DNA from: Janibacter alkaliphilus
Lineage (GTDB): Bacteria; Actinomycetota; Actinomycetes; Actinomycetales; Dermatophilaceae
Direction: 5' to 3'
DNA: 64,000 nt
Assembly (NCBI RefSeq): GCF_013408565.1
Contig: NZ_JACBZX010000001.1
Location: 2,542,001-2,606,000 of the forward strand
Shown here: positions 16,292-25,410 of the stretch, piece by piece
Numbering within the stretch: position 1 is the stretch's first letter
How the letters are laid out: each line of letters begins with the position of its first letter
Notes under the pieces: model-generated
Seen by the model: only the letters and a program-made list of their open reading frames with translations
What the model was told of the DNA's origin: nothing
Databases searched by the model: none
Program-made: the position numbers and the translations under genes

Positions 16292-18147
16292 ACGACGAGA
16301 TCCACGAGATCCCCAGCACCACCCCCCACCTGCGGACCGAGCTGGCGCGCCAGCTGCAGGAGCTGGTGCCCGAGGCGATCACGGACGGCAAGGTCGACGT
16401 CACCAAGCTGACCGAGCTCCTCGCCGACGACGTCGCCGACAGCAGCGAGCGGTTCGGCCTGTTCTGGCCGGGCAAGAAGCGCGCGCTCCGCGCCGCCCAG
16501 GAGCCCACCACAGCGACCCTGCGCCCGATGAAGGACCAGAGCAAGGACTGGGACACTACCAAGAATGTCTTCATCGAGGGCGACAACCTCGAAGTGCTCA
16601 AGATCCTGCAGAAGCACTACCACGGCAAGATCAAGATGATCTACATCGATCCTCCGTACAACACCGGCAAGGACTTCGTGTACCCCGACAACTACAAGGA
16701 GGGGCTGGAGACCTACCTCGAGTGGACCAAGCAAGTCAACGAAGAGGGCAAGAAGGTCTCAACCAACAACGAGTCCGAGGGGCGCTACCACTCGAACTGG
16801 CTCAACATGATGTATCCGCGGCTCAAGCTTGCACGAAACCTGTTGACCGACGATGGAGTCATCTTCATCTCGATTGACGATAGCGAGTACGACAATCTGA
16901 AGAAGTTGCTCAGCGAGGTCTTTGGAGAGTCCAATGTAATAGCGACTCTGATCTGGAAAAATAAGAAGGGTGGCGGAAACGATGCAAAGCATGTTGCTGT
17001 TGAACATGAATACGTGTTGATGGTATCGCGGGCATCGTCAAAACTTCCGAAACTGTTCGTGGCTCACTCAGATGAGTATCTGCAGCGCTATAAAGAGAGT
17101 GACGAGTTCGGAAGGTACTTTTGGGACACCTTCAAGCGCAAAAGTGGGAAACAGTACTACCCAATTGAGGCGCCTGACGGGACCGTTCTTGAGTTTGACG
17201 AGCACGGGAATCGTCTTAGCTGGCTCAGGTCGCAAGATCGGTTCAAGAGTGACCTCGAGTCCGGCGACGCCCGGTTCGTTCAGATTGGTAGTCGTTGGTC
17301 AGTTCAGTTCAAACAGAGGGAGCCGGAGGGAAAGAAACCGCGGAGCATACTTGTCGACGAGGGCACCACTAGCACTGGGAGTGCTGAAGTTCTCGACCTC
17401 TTTACCAAAAACGTGTTTGATAACCCAAAGCCGCGAACGCTTATTTGTCATTTGGCGAGTATTGTGACGCACGGCGACGACTTGATTCTCGATTTCTTTG
17501 CTGGTTCGGGGACCACAGCCCATGCAGTGATGGCGCTTAATGCGCAAGATGGTGGCAGACGACGCCATATCCAGGTGCAGTTGCCGGAGCCGACCCCAGT
17601 GGGTTCGGTCGCTCGAGTAGCGGGCTTCCCCACAATCGCCTCGGTAGCACGAACGCGAATCGACCTTGCCGGCGACAGGATCAAGGATGAGTTGAAGGGC
17701 GACGTCAACAATCAAGGGGAAACGCTTGACGTCGGATACCGCACCTTTACGCTTGTGGACACGAATTTCTCGAAATGGCGCGCCACCAGCGAGATAGATT
17801 CCACGCGTCTTGAGCAGCACCTGCTCGAACTGCGCGAGAGCGCGGACGGCGTAGCGACCCCTGACTCGCTGCTCTACGAGTTGCTGCTGAAGCAGGGCTA
17901 TTCATTAACAGAGGAGTCGAGGGAGGTGGTCATCGCAGGCCTGACTGTTCATGCGGTTGGTGGCGGCCTGCTGCTCGCGTACCTCGACGAGCACACGAAG
18001 CCGTCGCTCGACCAGCTCCGTGCGGTCGTGGATGAGGAGCCTGCGCGGCTCGTGATTCTTGAGGATGCCTTCCACGGCGACGACGAACTGAAGACCAACC
18101 TCGCTCAGCTTTGCAAGAGCAAGGGCGTGGAGCTCTGGACTGCCTGA
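16288..18147 (+). CDS. mod: type III-like adenine-specific DNA methyltransferase (Mod)
   Basis: A 619-aa β-class N6-adenine methyltransferase. Catalytic motif IV is YIDPPYNTGKDF (about 118-129), and the SAM-binding motif I FFAGSGTTAHAV follows at about 401-412, the β-class order. The region between and after them carries target recognition. ATG 16288 overlaps the helicase stop (ATGA) and has GGAG 11 nt upstream; the in-frame ATG at 16273 lacks a ribosome site. Roughly 16850-17900 is visibly poorer in G+C than both ends of the gene, suggesting a recombined recognition domain. Confidence 0.93.
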   Translation: MNDEIHEIPSTTPHLRTELARQLQELVPEAITDGKVDVTKLTELLADDVADSSERFGLFWPGKKRALRAAQEPTTATLRPMKDQSKDWDTTKNVFIEGDNLEVLKILQKHYHGKIKMIYIDPPYNTGKDFVYPDNYKEGLETYLEWTKQVNEEGKKVSTNNESEGRYHSNWLNMMYPRLKLARNLLTDDGVIFISIDDSEYDNLKKLLSEVFGESNVIATLIWKNKKGGGNDAKHVAVEHEYVLMVSRASSKLPKLFVAHSDEYLQRYKESDEFGRYFWDTFKRKSGKQYYPIEAPDGTVLEFDEHGNRLSWLRSQDRFKSDLESGDARFVQIGSRWSVQFKQREPEGKKPRSILVDEGTTSTGSAEVLDLFTKNVFDNPKPRTLICHLASIVTHGDDLILDFFAGSGTTAHAVMALNAQDGGRRRHIQVQLPEPTPVGSVARVAGFPTIASVARTRIDLAGDRIKDELKGDVNNQGETLDVGYRTFTLVDTNFSKWRATSEIDSTRLEQHLLELRESADGVATPDSLLYELLLKQGYSLTEESREVVIAGLTVHAVGGGLLLAYLDEHTKPSLDQLRAVVDEEPARLVILEDAFHGDDELKTNLAQLCKSKGVELWTA

Positions 18148-21110
18148 TGGAGTTCAAGTTTGACGCAAAGCAGCAGTATCAGCTCGACGCGATCGGGTCG
18201 CTGGTACAGCTCTTCGATGGCCAGCCCAAGGACGCGGAAGCGGTCCTGACCACATTGCGTGGCGAGGGGAAGCTGAACGGAGCCCAGGATCAGACCAGCC
18301 TCGATCTCGATCTCTCGCAGGAGGTCGGAGCGGTGGGCAACCACCTCGTCCTCGACGAGGCGACCATCTTGCAGAACCTGCAGGCTGTCCAGGACAAGAA
18401 CGGCTTGGAGGTTCTCGGGACTCTCGCGGGAGATGCCCTCGATTTCGACATTGAGATGGAGACTGGCACCGGCAAGACGTACGTCTACCTGCGGACGATC
18501 TTCGAGCTGGCCAAGACGTACAACTTCACCAAGTTCGTGATCCTGGTGCCGAGCGTCGCGATCAAGGAAGGCGTCACCACCAGCATCAAGCTGATGCACC
18601 AGCACTTCCGTGACCTGTATCCCGCGCAGCCATTCGATTACTCGGTTTATTCGGGAAAGTTCGCAGATGAGGTTCAAGGTTTCGCGACCAGCACGAACGT
18701 TCAGATCATGGTTATGACAATTGACGCGATCCGCGGAAATGCCAATACGCGCATTATCCATCAGGCCCGAAACCAATTGGGAGGATTCCGCGCGATTGAC
18801 TACCTTAAGGCGACTCGTCCGGTCGTCATCATGGATGAGCCGCAGAACATGGAGTCGCAGCTCTCGCAGTCGTCCATCGGGGAACTTGACCCGCTTGCCA
18901 CACTGAGGTTCTCGGCCACGCACCGCAAGCAGCGCAACGTCGTCTACCGGCTTGACCCGGTCGATGCCCACGACCACGGTCTCGTCAAGCAGATCGTTGT
19001 CGCGGAGGTCGCTCAGCAGGGGTCGGACGCGACCCCGTACATCAAGGTCGTCGAGGTCAAGCGCGACCCGTGGGAGGCCAAGCTCGAGCTGGCCGTTCGC
19101 GGCGCCGCCGGCTCCCTGACTCGCCGGGTCGTGAAGGCCAAGCAAGACCAGGAGCTGTCCAACCTCACCAACAATCCCGCCTACGAGGGTTGGTGGATCA
19201 CCGAGCTGTCGATCGAGCCTCAGTTCGTGGAGCTCAACAAGCACGGCATGCTTCAGCAGGGCGAGGAGATTGGCGGCAACTCTGACTCGATCTACCGCGA
19301 GATGATCCGGGAGACGATCAAGGAGCACTTCCGCAAGCAGACGATACTGGCGTCGAAGGGCATCAAGGTGCTCAGCCTGTTCTTCATCGACAAGGTGGAG
19401 AACTTCCTCGGTGACGGCTTCAACAACACCGACGCCAACGGCCAGTTCGTGCAGTGGTTCGACGAGCTGTTCCGCGAGGAGCGAGCCAAGTCGCCGCAGT
19501 GGCAGGAACTCTTCCCGCAGGATCCCGCCGAGCTTCGACGCGGCTACTTCTCCGTTCTCAAGGCCAAGCGCGGCGGCACCGACACCTTCCAGGACACGTC
19601 AGGTAGCACCAAGGCCGACGACGACGCTTACGACCTGATCATGCGCGACAAGGCCCGCCTGCTCGACCAGGCGGAGCCCGTCCGTTTCATCTTCAGCCAC
19701 TCCGCGCTGCGCGAGGGGTGGGACAACCCCAACGTCTTCCAGATCTGCACCCTGCGCGAGATGGGAGCCGAGGTGGAGCGACGCCAAACCATCGGTCGTG
19801 GCCTTCGTCTCCCGGTTGATGAGACAGGGGAGCGGGTGGCGGATCGCAGCATTGCCCAGCTCACCGTGATCGCGAACGAGTCGTACACCGCGTTCGCCAA
19901 ATCACTCCAGACCGAATACGAGAAGTCCGGTGTAGAGATCGGTCGCGTGCGCCTCCAGGAGTTCTCCAAGATCGCCCTCTACGAAGAGCACATCGAGCCG
20001 GACGGACCGGAGTACTTCGGCTACGAGCGCTCCAAGACCCTCTACGAGGCACTGGAGTCCTCGGGGATGATTAAGGATGGCAAGGTCACCGCTGCCTACC
20101 AGCCGACCCAGCTCGGGTTCGACCTCAAGCAGTACATCCCTGACTTCTTCTGGCCGTACGAAGACACGATCATCGAGTACATCGGCCGTTCCAGCATCGA
20201 GCGGTACGTGAAGCCGCAGTCCAAGCGGAAGGCACGCAAGCTCAACAAGGAGCTCTTCGCGAACCCCGAGTTCGAGGAGTTCTGGCGCGCCATCTCGGCT
20301 CGCACGACATACCGGGTTTCGGTCGAGCGTGACCGCCTGATCGAGGCGACCGTTAAGGCGATCAAGGACGCGCCTGCCATCCAGCCGCTCCGCATCCAAG
20401 TGACCCGAGCCGGAGTCAAGATCCTTCGCGGCGGCACCAAGGCAACCGAGACCGGTCAGCGATCCGCGTCTCTCCAGGGCGCCTACGACCTGCCGGACAT
20501 CATCACCGAACTTCAGGAAGCCACTTCGCTTACGCGCAAGACCATCATCGACATCCTCCTGGACAGCGGGCGCCTGCCCGAGTTCATCGGGAACCCCAAC
20601 GACTTCATCCAGACGGTCAAGGGTCGCCTACAGGGCGTGCTCGCCGAGATCGTCACTGAGGGCGTCCAGTACGAGAAGATCGGCGGCTACGTCTACGAGC
20701 TCCGCGAGCTGCAGAAGGACGGTCAAGAGGAGAAGGACCGCTTCCTCGACCAGATGTACAAGCTGCAGAACCCGGAGAAGTCCGACTTCGACTACGTCGT
20801 CTACGACTCCGAGCCGGAGCGCCAGTTTGCCGAGCTGCTCGACGGGCGCAGCGACATCAAGCTCTTCATGAAGCTCCCGGGCAAGTTCAAGATCGACACT
20901 CCCGTCGGCCCGTACAACCCGGACTGGGCGATCATCAAGCACGAGGACGGCGCCGACCGGATCTACATGATCCGCGAGACCAAGAGCACCGACGACGAGG
21001 TCAAGCGCCGGCCGACCGAGAACGCCAAGATCAAGGCGGCGACGAAGCACTTCGCTGCGATCGGCGTCGGCGACTACGCGGTCGCCACACCCGCCAACTG
21101 GAGGGTGTGA
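18147..21110 (+). CDS. res: type III-like restriction endonuclease subunit (Res)
   Basis: A 987-aa superfamily 2 helicase plus nuclease. Walker A ETGTGKTYVY (about 104-113), the type III variant of the DEAD box MDEPQN (about 229), motif VI RRQTIGRGLRLP (about 545-556) and a C-terminal PD-(D/E)XK nuclease (YNPDWAII about 923, IRETKS about 941-946) are all present. Its ATG shares the A of the Mod stop (TGATG), so the stoichiometry is translationally linked. With Mod it should cut DNA with two inversely oriented unmethylated sites after ATP-driven communication, as known for EcoP1I/EcoP15I. Length and residues look intact. Confidence 0.93.
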   Translation: MEFKFDAKQQYQLDAIGSLVQLFDGQPKDAEAVLTTLRGEGKLNGAQDQTSLDLDLSQEVGAVGNHLVLDEATILQNLQAVQDKNGLEVLGTLAGDALDFDIEMETGTGKTYVYLRTIFELAKTYNFTKFVILVPSVAIKEGVTTSIKLMHQHFRDLYPAQPFDYSVYSGKFADEVQGFATSTNVQIMVMTIDAIRGNANTRIIHQARNQLGGFRAIDYLKATRPVVIMDEPQNMESQLSQSSIGELDPLATLRFSATHRKQRNVVYRLDPVDAHDHGLVKQIVVAEVAQQGSDATPYIKVVEVKRDPWEAKLELAVRGAAGSLTRRVVKAKQDQELSNLTNNPAYEGWWITELSIEPQFVELNKHGMLQQGEEIGGNSDSIYREMIRETIKEHFRKQTILASKGIKVLSLFFIDKVENFLGDGFNNTDANGQFVQWFDELFREERAKSPQWQELFPQDPAELRRGYFSVLKAKRGGTDTFQDTSGSTKADDDAYDLIMRDKARLLDQAEPVRFIFSHSALREGWDNPNVFQICTLREMGAEVERRQTIGRGLRLPVDETGERVADRSIAQLTVIANESYTAFAKSLQTEYEKSGVEIGRVRLQEFSKIALYEEHIEPDGPEYFGYERSKTLYEALESSGMIKDGKVTAAYQPTQLGFDLKQYIPDFFWPYEDTIIEYIGRSSIERYVKPQSKRKARKLNKELFANPEFEEFWRAISARTTYRVSVERDRLIEATVKAIKDAPAIQPLRIQVTRAGVKILRGGTKATETGQRSASLQGAYDLPDIITELQEATSLTRKTIIDILLDSGRLPEFIGNPNDFIQTVKGRLQGVLAEIVTEGVQYEKIGGYVYELRELQKDGQEEKDRFLDQMYKLQNPEKSDFDYVVYDSEPERQFAELLDGRSDIKLFMKLPGKFKIDTPVGPYNPDWAIIKHEDGADRIYMIRETKSTDDEVKRRPTENAKIKAATKHFAAIGVGDYAVATPANWRV

Positions 21111-21120
21111 GCGCTCGGTC

Positions 21121-21366
21121 ATGGCAGATGACGTCGACAACCTGGCGGGCCGTGATGGCGATGGTTCTCAGCCAGTCGATGCGCGGGCCATGCTCGCTGA
21201 GTGGGCCAACGAACAGGACGACTGGGTCCGAGAAGCTGCGGCGCAGGTGTTGTCGTCGAACCGAGAGCTGTCGGACGCGCAACAGGACCAGATCGTCGAA
21301 CGGTTCCTCATTGAGAAGGGGTTCGAGGAGAGGTCCGAAGGACTTCAGGCCTCGCCGAAGTTGGCG
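21121..21366 (+). pseudogene. 5' fragment of an unidentified gene following res
   Basis: ATG 21121 begins 10 nt after the Res stop and encodes an acidic helical segment (MLAEWANEQDDWVREAAAQVL, then IVERFLIEKGFEERSEG). It resembles the N-terminus seen in some large AAA-ATPase proteins next to restriction genes. After about 82 codons the frame enters antisense sequence of a NERD-domain gene and becomes meaningless, ending at 21540. Probably the first part of a fourth operon gene lost by deletion. Confidence 0.5.
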
Positions 21367-21720
21367 AGGGTGCAGCAGTCCCGGCTCTTGAGCCGCTTTG
21401 CCTTGCTGATCGTCAGCAGCAAGGGGTTGGGGTGGTGCCGGACCTGCCCGCCCGGCGTGATCTGGCGCCAGCTCTGCTGGTTGCCAGCAAGCGTGCCGTG
21501 CCACCCCTGTGCTCAACGACGAAGAAGCCTCGCTTGGTGAGCAGAAGGACGTCGACCTCCGCGGCGCGGCCGTCGAGGTCGAGGAAGGTGAGGTCGACCC
21601 AGGCGCGGGTAGTCCGTCCTCGGGCCGCGGCTCGCAGAAGGCGTCGAGGGCTGCCTGCTCCGCCGGTGACGCCGGCTCACCCATGACGATCCAGTTCGGA
21701 GAACCTGACTTCATCAGTGG
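21367..21720 (-). pseudogene. NERD-domain protein fragment
   Basis: On the minus strand, pieces in three frames read as one NERD (nuclease-related domain) N-terminus. They are SPNWIVMGEPASPAEQAALD, then RAWVDLTFLDLDGRAAEVD and LLLTKRGFFVVEHRG, then WHGTLAGNQQSW, and finally HHPNPLLLTISKAKRLKS, after which it is cut. NERD domains head large kinase or helicase proteins, including PglW of BREX-like systems. At least two frameshifts and the missing remainder make it non-functional. It lies antisense to and abuts the truncated gene after res, marking a deletion junction. Confidence 0.7.
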
Positions 21721-21805
21721 GCGGTTCCTCTGTTGGTCACGGGCCGGCGCCAACCCTATCCCGGCATCAGGTCCTCATCCGTGAGGTCGTTGCTAGCCAT
21801 GCGGC

Positions 21806-23746
21806 CTAGCTTTCGTCCTCCTCGGAGTCGATCTCGTCCTCGAGGTCTTCGACGGCCACGATGACATCGGGAGCCGCGGGCGGAACGTGCCAACGCTCAA
21901 GGGCGAACTCGACGAGCTTCTTCTGGCGCTGGCTGATGGTGCTTGGGGTCCAGTCCGCAAACACCGCCACCTCTCGCTCCTGAGCCAGAGGCGCCCTGGC
22001 GTAGCAAGGAGATTGTGTCTCGGTTGGACTACCGCGCTTGGCCGCGAATGCCTTGCGTCCGTACGACGAGTTGTCGTACGTAAGGACAAGGTTGCCCAGC
22101 GAATGACGGAGCGCTGCGTGCTCCTCCTCGGTGAACTGCCTCCAGTCGCTGCTCTCCCAGTCCGGATGCTGTGGGAGGATGTGCTCGGTCGTCTTGGCCT
22201 CGTTGCCTTTCCCGGTGAAGGTTTCGAACGCCGGCACGGCGCTCCTGCCCTTCGTCAGCTTGAGCTCGTACTCGTACAGGAAGTACTTGTGCCCGGCCCG
22301 GGGGTACCACCTCTCCTCCACCGCAAGTCCCGCACGTACCTGATCGTCGTTGGCGTATGTCCTTGTCAACGCAGCGACCTGATTGAGAATCTCGGTCGGC
22401 GTCGATACGCCAGTCCAGAGATTGAAGGCCATGCGGTGCAACTGGGTACGCCCGGCGTCGGCCCTCCGCTGAGCGATGATAAAAACCCGTGCGGCGTAAG
22501 CCTCGCATGCCCGGACCAGGTTCTCCAGGAACTCCCCGTCGTGAGGTCGCGCCATCAGTGCAGCGACGATGAGTGGCCTGAAGTTGGCGGGGTACCCGGC
22601 GCGCCGGAAGGCCGCGAGGGCATTTGAAACCTCCGAAGAGTGACTTGTCAGGTCCGGCAGCGTCGGATGAGCGTCCTGGATCTCGCCCAGGTAGCCAGCC
22701 GCAAGACCCAAGGTCTTGACGTACTTCTCAACCCCTTCGGCCAGTTCGTCGTGGAGTTCTGCCATCGCGACAGATGTGGCGTCGACCGAGTTGGCTAGCC
22801 GCGCGGAAGACGGGACGAACTTCGAGCGCGAGAAGAGGGTCTTGACAGAGCTCGACCCGTGCCAGCTCCGGGAGTCCGGGTTCTGCGTGATCAACCAGTG
22901 GATACGCGCAAGGTCGTCCCCAGCAATCCGCGAGCCGGACAAGTTCGAGAATACGCGGCCCCATGTCGTGTTGATGAGGCTTGCCAACGCTTCCTGTCGT
23001 CCGTCCTTGACGTGTCGGATCAGGAAAAGAAGGTAGTTCTTGATCTTCTCCAGCTCGCTCAACGGACGTCCACGTGCGTTCAGCGTCTCGAAGATCACTC
23101 CGATCTCGCTGCTTGAGGCGACCTCGTACACAAGGAATCGAAGTCCGCTGCGTACGCGCCCCAAGAGGTCCTCTAGCCTCGCCAGGTTGGGCTGACCGTC
23201 CCCGTCCAGCAGCTCGTCGAGGCGGGCGTCGAAGAACTGCGCAGCATGGAGAAGGCGATACTCCGCGTCTGTGTACTCCCCGGTGCTGATCTTGTCGTCC
23301 ATCAGGATCTGACTGGCCCAGAGGTCGTTCAGTCCAGACCCAAGCGATAGCCGTGGCCGGGACTGCTTGCGGACTTTGAGAAGTCCGAATGTGTGGCGCA
23401 GATCGGCCGCCTTGTCTACAGCGTCCTCATCCAGATCGCTCAGCATCTCGAACCGTCGCCGTATCCGATCGAGCAGGATGAAGCACGTCGTGAGGCGCTG
23501 TTGCCCGTCGACGACGTCGAAGGGTTCCAGGAGCTCACCCCGCGAGGTCGTTGAGGCGTCTTCGGGCCGACGCATCAGGACGAGGGTTCCTGCGTAGTGA
23601 TGCTGAGCAGGGCCCATGAGATCCAGGTCCTCCCAGAGCTCCGCGAGCTGCTGCCCCTCCCAGGCGTATGGACGCTGGTAGTCGGGGATGAAGAAGAGCT
23701 TGCCCGCTAGGACCTTGTTCAGACTCTGCTCGTTCTGATTGCTCAC
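21806..23746 (-). CDS. GmrSD-type DUF262/DUF1524 nuclease (third gene of a coupled operon)
   Basis: A 646-aa single-chain GmrSD-family protein. The DUF262 domain holds PDYQRPYAW (21-29) and the NTP-binding motif DGQQRLTT (80-87); residues about 150-480 are helical linker. The DUF1524 HNH-like nuclease shows TTEHILPQHP (about 517) followed by LGNLVLTYDNSSYG (about 545-558). In phage T4-directed GmrSD the protein uses NTP to cut glucosylated DNA. GTG 23746 overlaps the stop of the preceding gene (GTGA). All expected catalytic blocks are present, and the C-terminus is acidic (DEIDSEEDES). It is the likely nuclease effector of the operon. Confidence 0.9.
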   Translation of the reverse strand: MSNQNEQSLNKVLAGKLFFIPDYQRPYAWEGQQLAELWEDLDLMGPAQHHYAGTLVLMRRPEDASTTSRGELLEPFDVVDGQQRLTTCFILLDRIRRRFEMLSDLDEDAVDKAADLRHTFGLLKVRKQSRPRLSLGSGLNDLWASQILMDDKISTGEYTDAEYRLLHAAQFFDARLDELLDGDGQPNLARLEDLLGRVRSGLRFLVYEVASSSEIGVIFETLNARGRPLSELEKIKNYLLFLIRHVKDGRQEALASLINTTWGRVFSNLSGSRIAGDDLARIHWLITQNPDSRSWHGSSSVKTLFSRSKFVPSSARLANSVDATSVAMAELHDELAEGVEKYVKTLGLAAGYLGEIQDAHPTLPDLTSHSSEVSNALAAFRRAGYPANFRPLIVAALMARPHDGEFLENLVRACEAYAARVFIIAQRRADAGRTQLHRMAFNLWTGVSTPTEILNQVAALTRTYANDDQVRAGLAVEERWYPRAGHKYFLYEYELKLTKGRSAVPAFETFTGKGNEAKTTEHILPQHPDWESSDWRQFTEEEHAALRHSLGNLVLTYDNSSYGRKAFAAKRGSPTETQSPCYARAPLAQEREVAVFADWTPSTISQRQKKLVEFALERWHVPPAAPDVIVAVEDLEDEIDSEEDES

Positions 23747-24180
23747 AGCTCCCACACCTGGTCGGGGTCGTCCAGAGCGGCTCGCACTTGACTTAGATCC
23801 CCGATGTCGGCCAGGGGAGAGGTCTTCGCGACGTTGACGATTCCGAGGACCACGTGGCTCAGCGCCTCGTTGTCTCCCGCCTCGAGTGCGGCATCCATGC
23901 GCGAGAAGAGCTCTTGATAGACCTCCCCCCGCTCCGCGAACACCTGGTTGAAGTACTCCCGAAGGACCGTCTCGCCAGCTCGAATGCGCTCGATCTCGGT
24001 CGCGCGGTAGACCTCGAGCCGCGCTCTCTTGCCCCTCTCTACCTCGTGGATGGCGATGCACTCACGGGTGGCGCTCACCACCTCTTGCAAGGCATTCCAT
24101 CCCTGGAATGCCGAGACCGCCTCGCCCGCCTTCTTGGCCTTGGTGATAACCCTGCCGGTGTGGACCTTGTTCTCCGTCAC
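23743..24180 (-). CDS. 145-aa helical protein, middle gene of the GmrSD operon
   Basis: I do not recognise a family. The protein is predicted mostly helical and charged: a basic N-terminus (GRVITKAKKAGEA), a middle rich in Glu/Arg (EVERGKRARLEVYRATEIERI) likely to form a coiled coil, and a more hydrophobic C-terminal helix (HVVLGIVNVAKTSPL). No signal peptide or membrane span. It overlaps both neighbours by 4 nt (ATGA with the upstream gene, GTGA with the nuclease gene), so it must be made in step with them. An adaptor or inhibitor linking membrane protein and nuclease is possible, as inference only. Confidence 0.75.
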   Translation of the reverse strand: MTENKVHTGRVITKAKKAGEAVSAFQGWNALQEVVSATRECIAIHEVERGKRARLEVYRATEIERIRAGETVLREYFNQVFAERGEVYQELFSRMDAALEAGDNEALSHVVLGIVNVAKTSPLADIGDLSQVRAALDDPDQVWEL

Positions 24181-25160
24181 TCGCTCTCCTCAGTCATGTG
24201 CCGGTATTTCATGACGAGGTCGGCCGTATGGTCGTCGACCTCCCCGTCTGCGTTCACGACGGGGGCCGCCGCCACCTCACGAACCGACATGGCGAGAGCC
24301 ATCGCCTTCTGAAACCGAGACGCGTGCGTCACGGGGTCGAAGGGTTCCGACTCGAGGACGTCAAGAGCCTCAACGCCTCGCTTTGTCAACGTCTGCAGGA
24401 CACTCCCCAGTTCCTTCAAACGGCCGTTCGTGGCCTCTAGCAATGTCTCCACGCGATCGAGCTCAGCCACGGCGACAGCCAACTTCGTCTCGATCTCGGT
24501 GGCCTGAGTGAGGGCTTTCGTTCCTTGGCTCTTGACCACGAGCCCGCCAACGAGCAGGGCAGGTCCGATCGTGACGAAGTTCAATGCGGTTGTACCTAGC
24601 GCGATGCCACCGCCGCCTTGGGCCAACGCGCCCCCACCGAGATAGGCCAGCGTGGCGCTCTGTGCAGCCGCCCCGCTAAGCCCGGAGATCGCGGCCCCGG
24701 TGCTGGCAGTGCCAAATGCTCCCGCAGCAGCGGCAACGCCCGCAGCCGTCCCTGAACCGGCTACCGCGCTCCCGATTGCCCCTCGGATCCAAGAGGCAGT
24801 GTCAGCGTCCAGTCGTGTGAGGCCAGGGATCCGCTGTTGCTGGACGTCGACACCGTCGACGAGAAGTCGCTCACTCTCTCGCACCTGTCGCTCGTGCTCC
24901 CTCAAGAAGTCGGCCATCCGGACCACCACGGCGATGAGCGACTCCTCCTGCTGTGCGCCATACCGCAGGATCTTCTCGTTGGTCCGAGCCGCCCGAGTCT
25001 CCGTCACCCCGCGGTGGCGGTCATACTCGGTGGCCGCGTCGCGGACACGGTCCTTGGCCTTCTTGATGTCGTAGGCACCCTTCCCCCCGAGGACGATGCC
25101 ACCGCCACCGGTCGCTGAACCAGTCGCGATAAGCGCGACGGCGATTATGGGCAAGGGCAT
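24177..25160 (-). CDS. glycine-zipper-like membrane protein, first gene of the GmrSD operon
   Basis: A 327-aa protein with a hydrophobic Gly-rich N-terminus (about 4-28), a charged coiled-coil region (about 30-110), a long Gly/Ala-rich hydrophobic block (127-208) and a second coiled-coil (about 218-260). The block has the segment STGAAISGLSGAAAQSATLA followed by YLGGGALAQGGGGIALG, a pattern I associate with an uncharacterised, widely spread family of hairpin-like membrane proteins. Pore-forming or membrane-sensing roles are conceivable. ATG 25160 is followed by a 4-nt overlap with the next gene. The three coupled genes and their island setting suggest one anti-phage module. Confidence 0.75.
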   Translation of the reverse strand: MPLPIIAVALIATGSATGGGGIVLGGKGAYDIKKAKDRVRDAATEYDRHRGVTETRAARTNEKILRYGAQQEESLIAVVVRMADFLREHERQVRESERLLVDGVDVQQQRIPGLTRLDADTASWIRGAIGSAVAGSGTAAGVAAAAGAFGTASTGAAISGLSGAAAQSATLAYLGGGALAQGGGGIALGTTALNFVTIGPALLVGGLVVKSQGTKALTQATEIETKLAVAVAELDRVETLLEATNGRLKELGSVLQTLTKRGVEALDVLESEPFDPVTHASRFQKAMALAMSVREVAAAPVVNADGEVDDHTADLVMKYRHMTEESE

Positions 25161-25410
25161 GGTGAGACTCCTCTGTCTGTCTCAATCATGCCTCATGTGC
25201 GTGCGCGGTCGGCTGCTTCCACGGAAGGCATACCTCCCTGACTCGGCGGGCGGACGTGCGAGGTGCGCTGTCACTCGGTTACGCCTTCTGGAGGACGCGC
25301 TCGGGCGATCCGAGCGATCGGCTGTCTGAGCCAGGGCGCGACGGGACGGCGCCTTCGTGATCCGGCATGGCCCTGTCGTCGCGTGGGTGCGGTGCGCGCG
25401 CGGTGAGCCG
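25161..25410. other. intergenic region upstream of the three-gene operon
   Basis: About 250 bp between the membrane-protein start and the next weak coding region. It should hold the promoter of the minus-strand operon. I see no clear inverted repeat, RNA structure or conserved -10/-35 pair. Confidence 0.4.

Noticed and set aside
13430..21110. DISARM system
   Set aside because: An SNF2 helicase and methylase are present, but drmA, drmB and drmC are not, the methylase is β-class type III Mod, and a type III Res follows.
21367..21720. BREX/Pgl system based on a PglW-like NERD match
   Set aside because: Only a frameshifted fragment of the NERD domain remains and no pglX, pglZ or brx gene is present.
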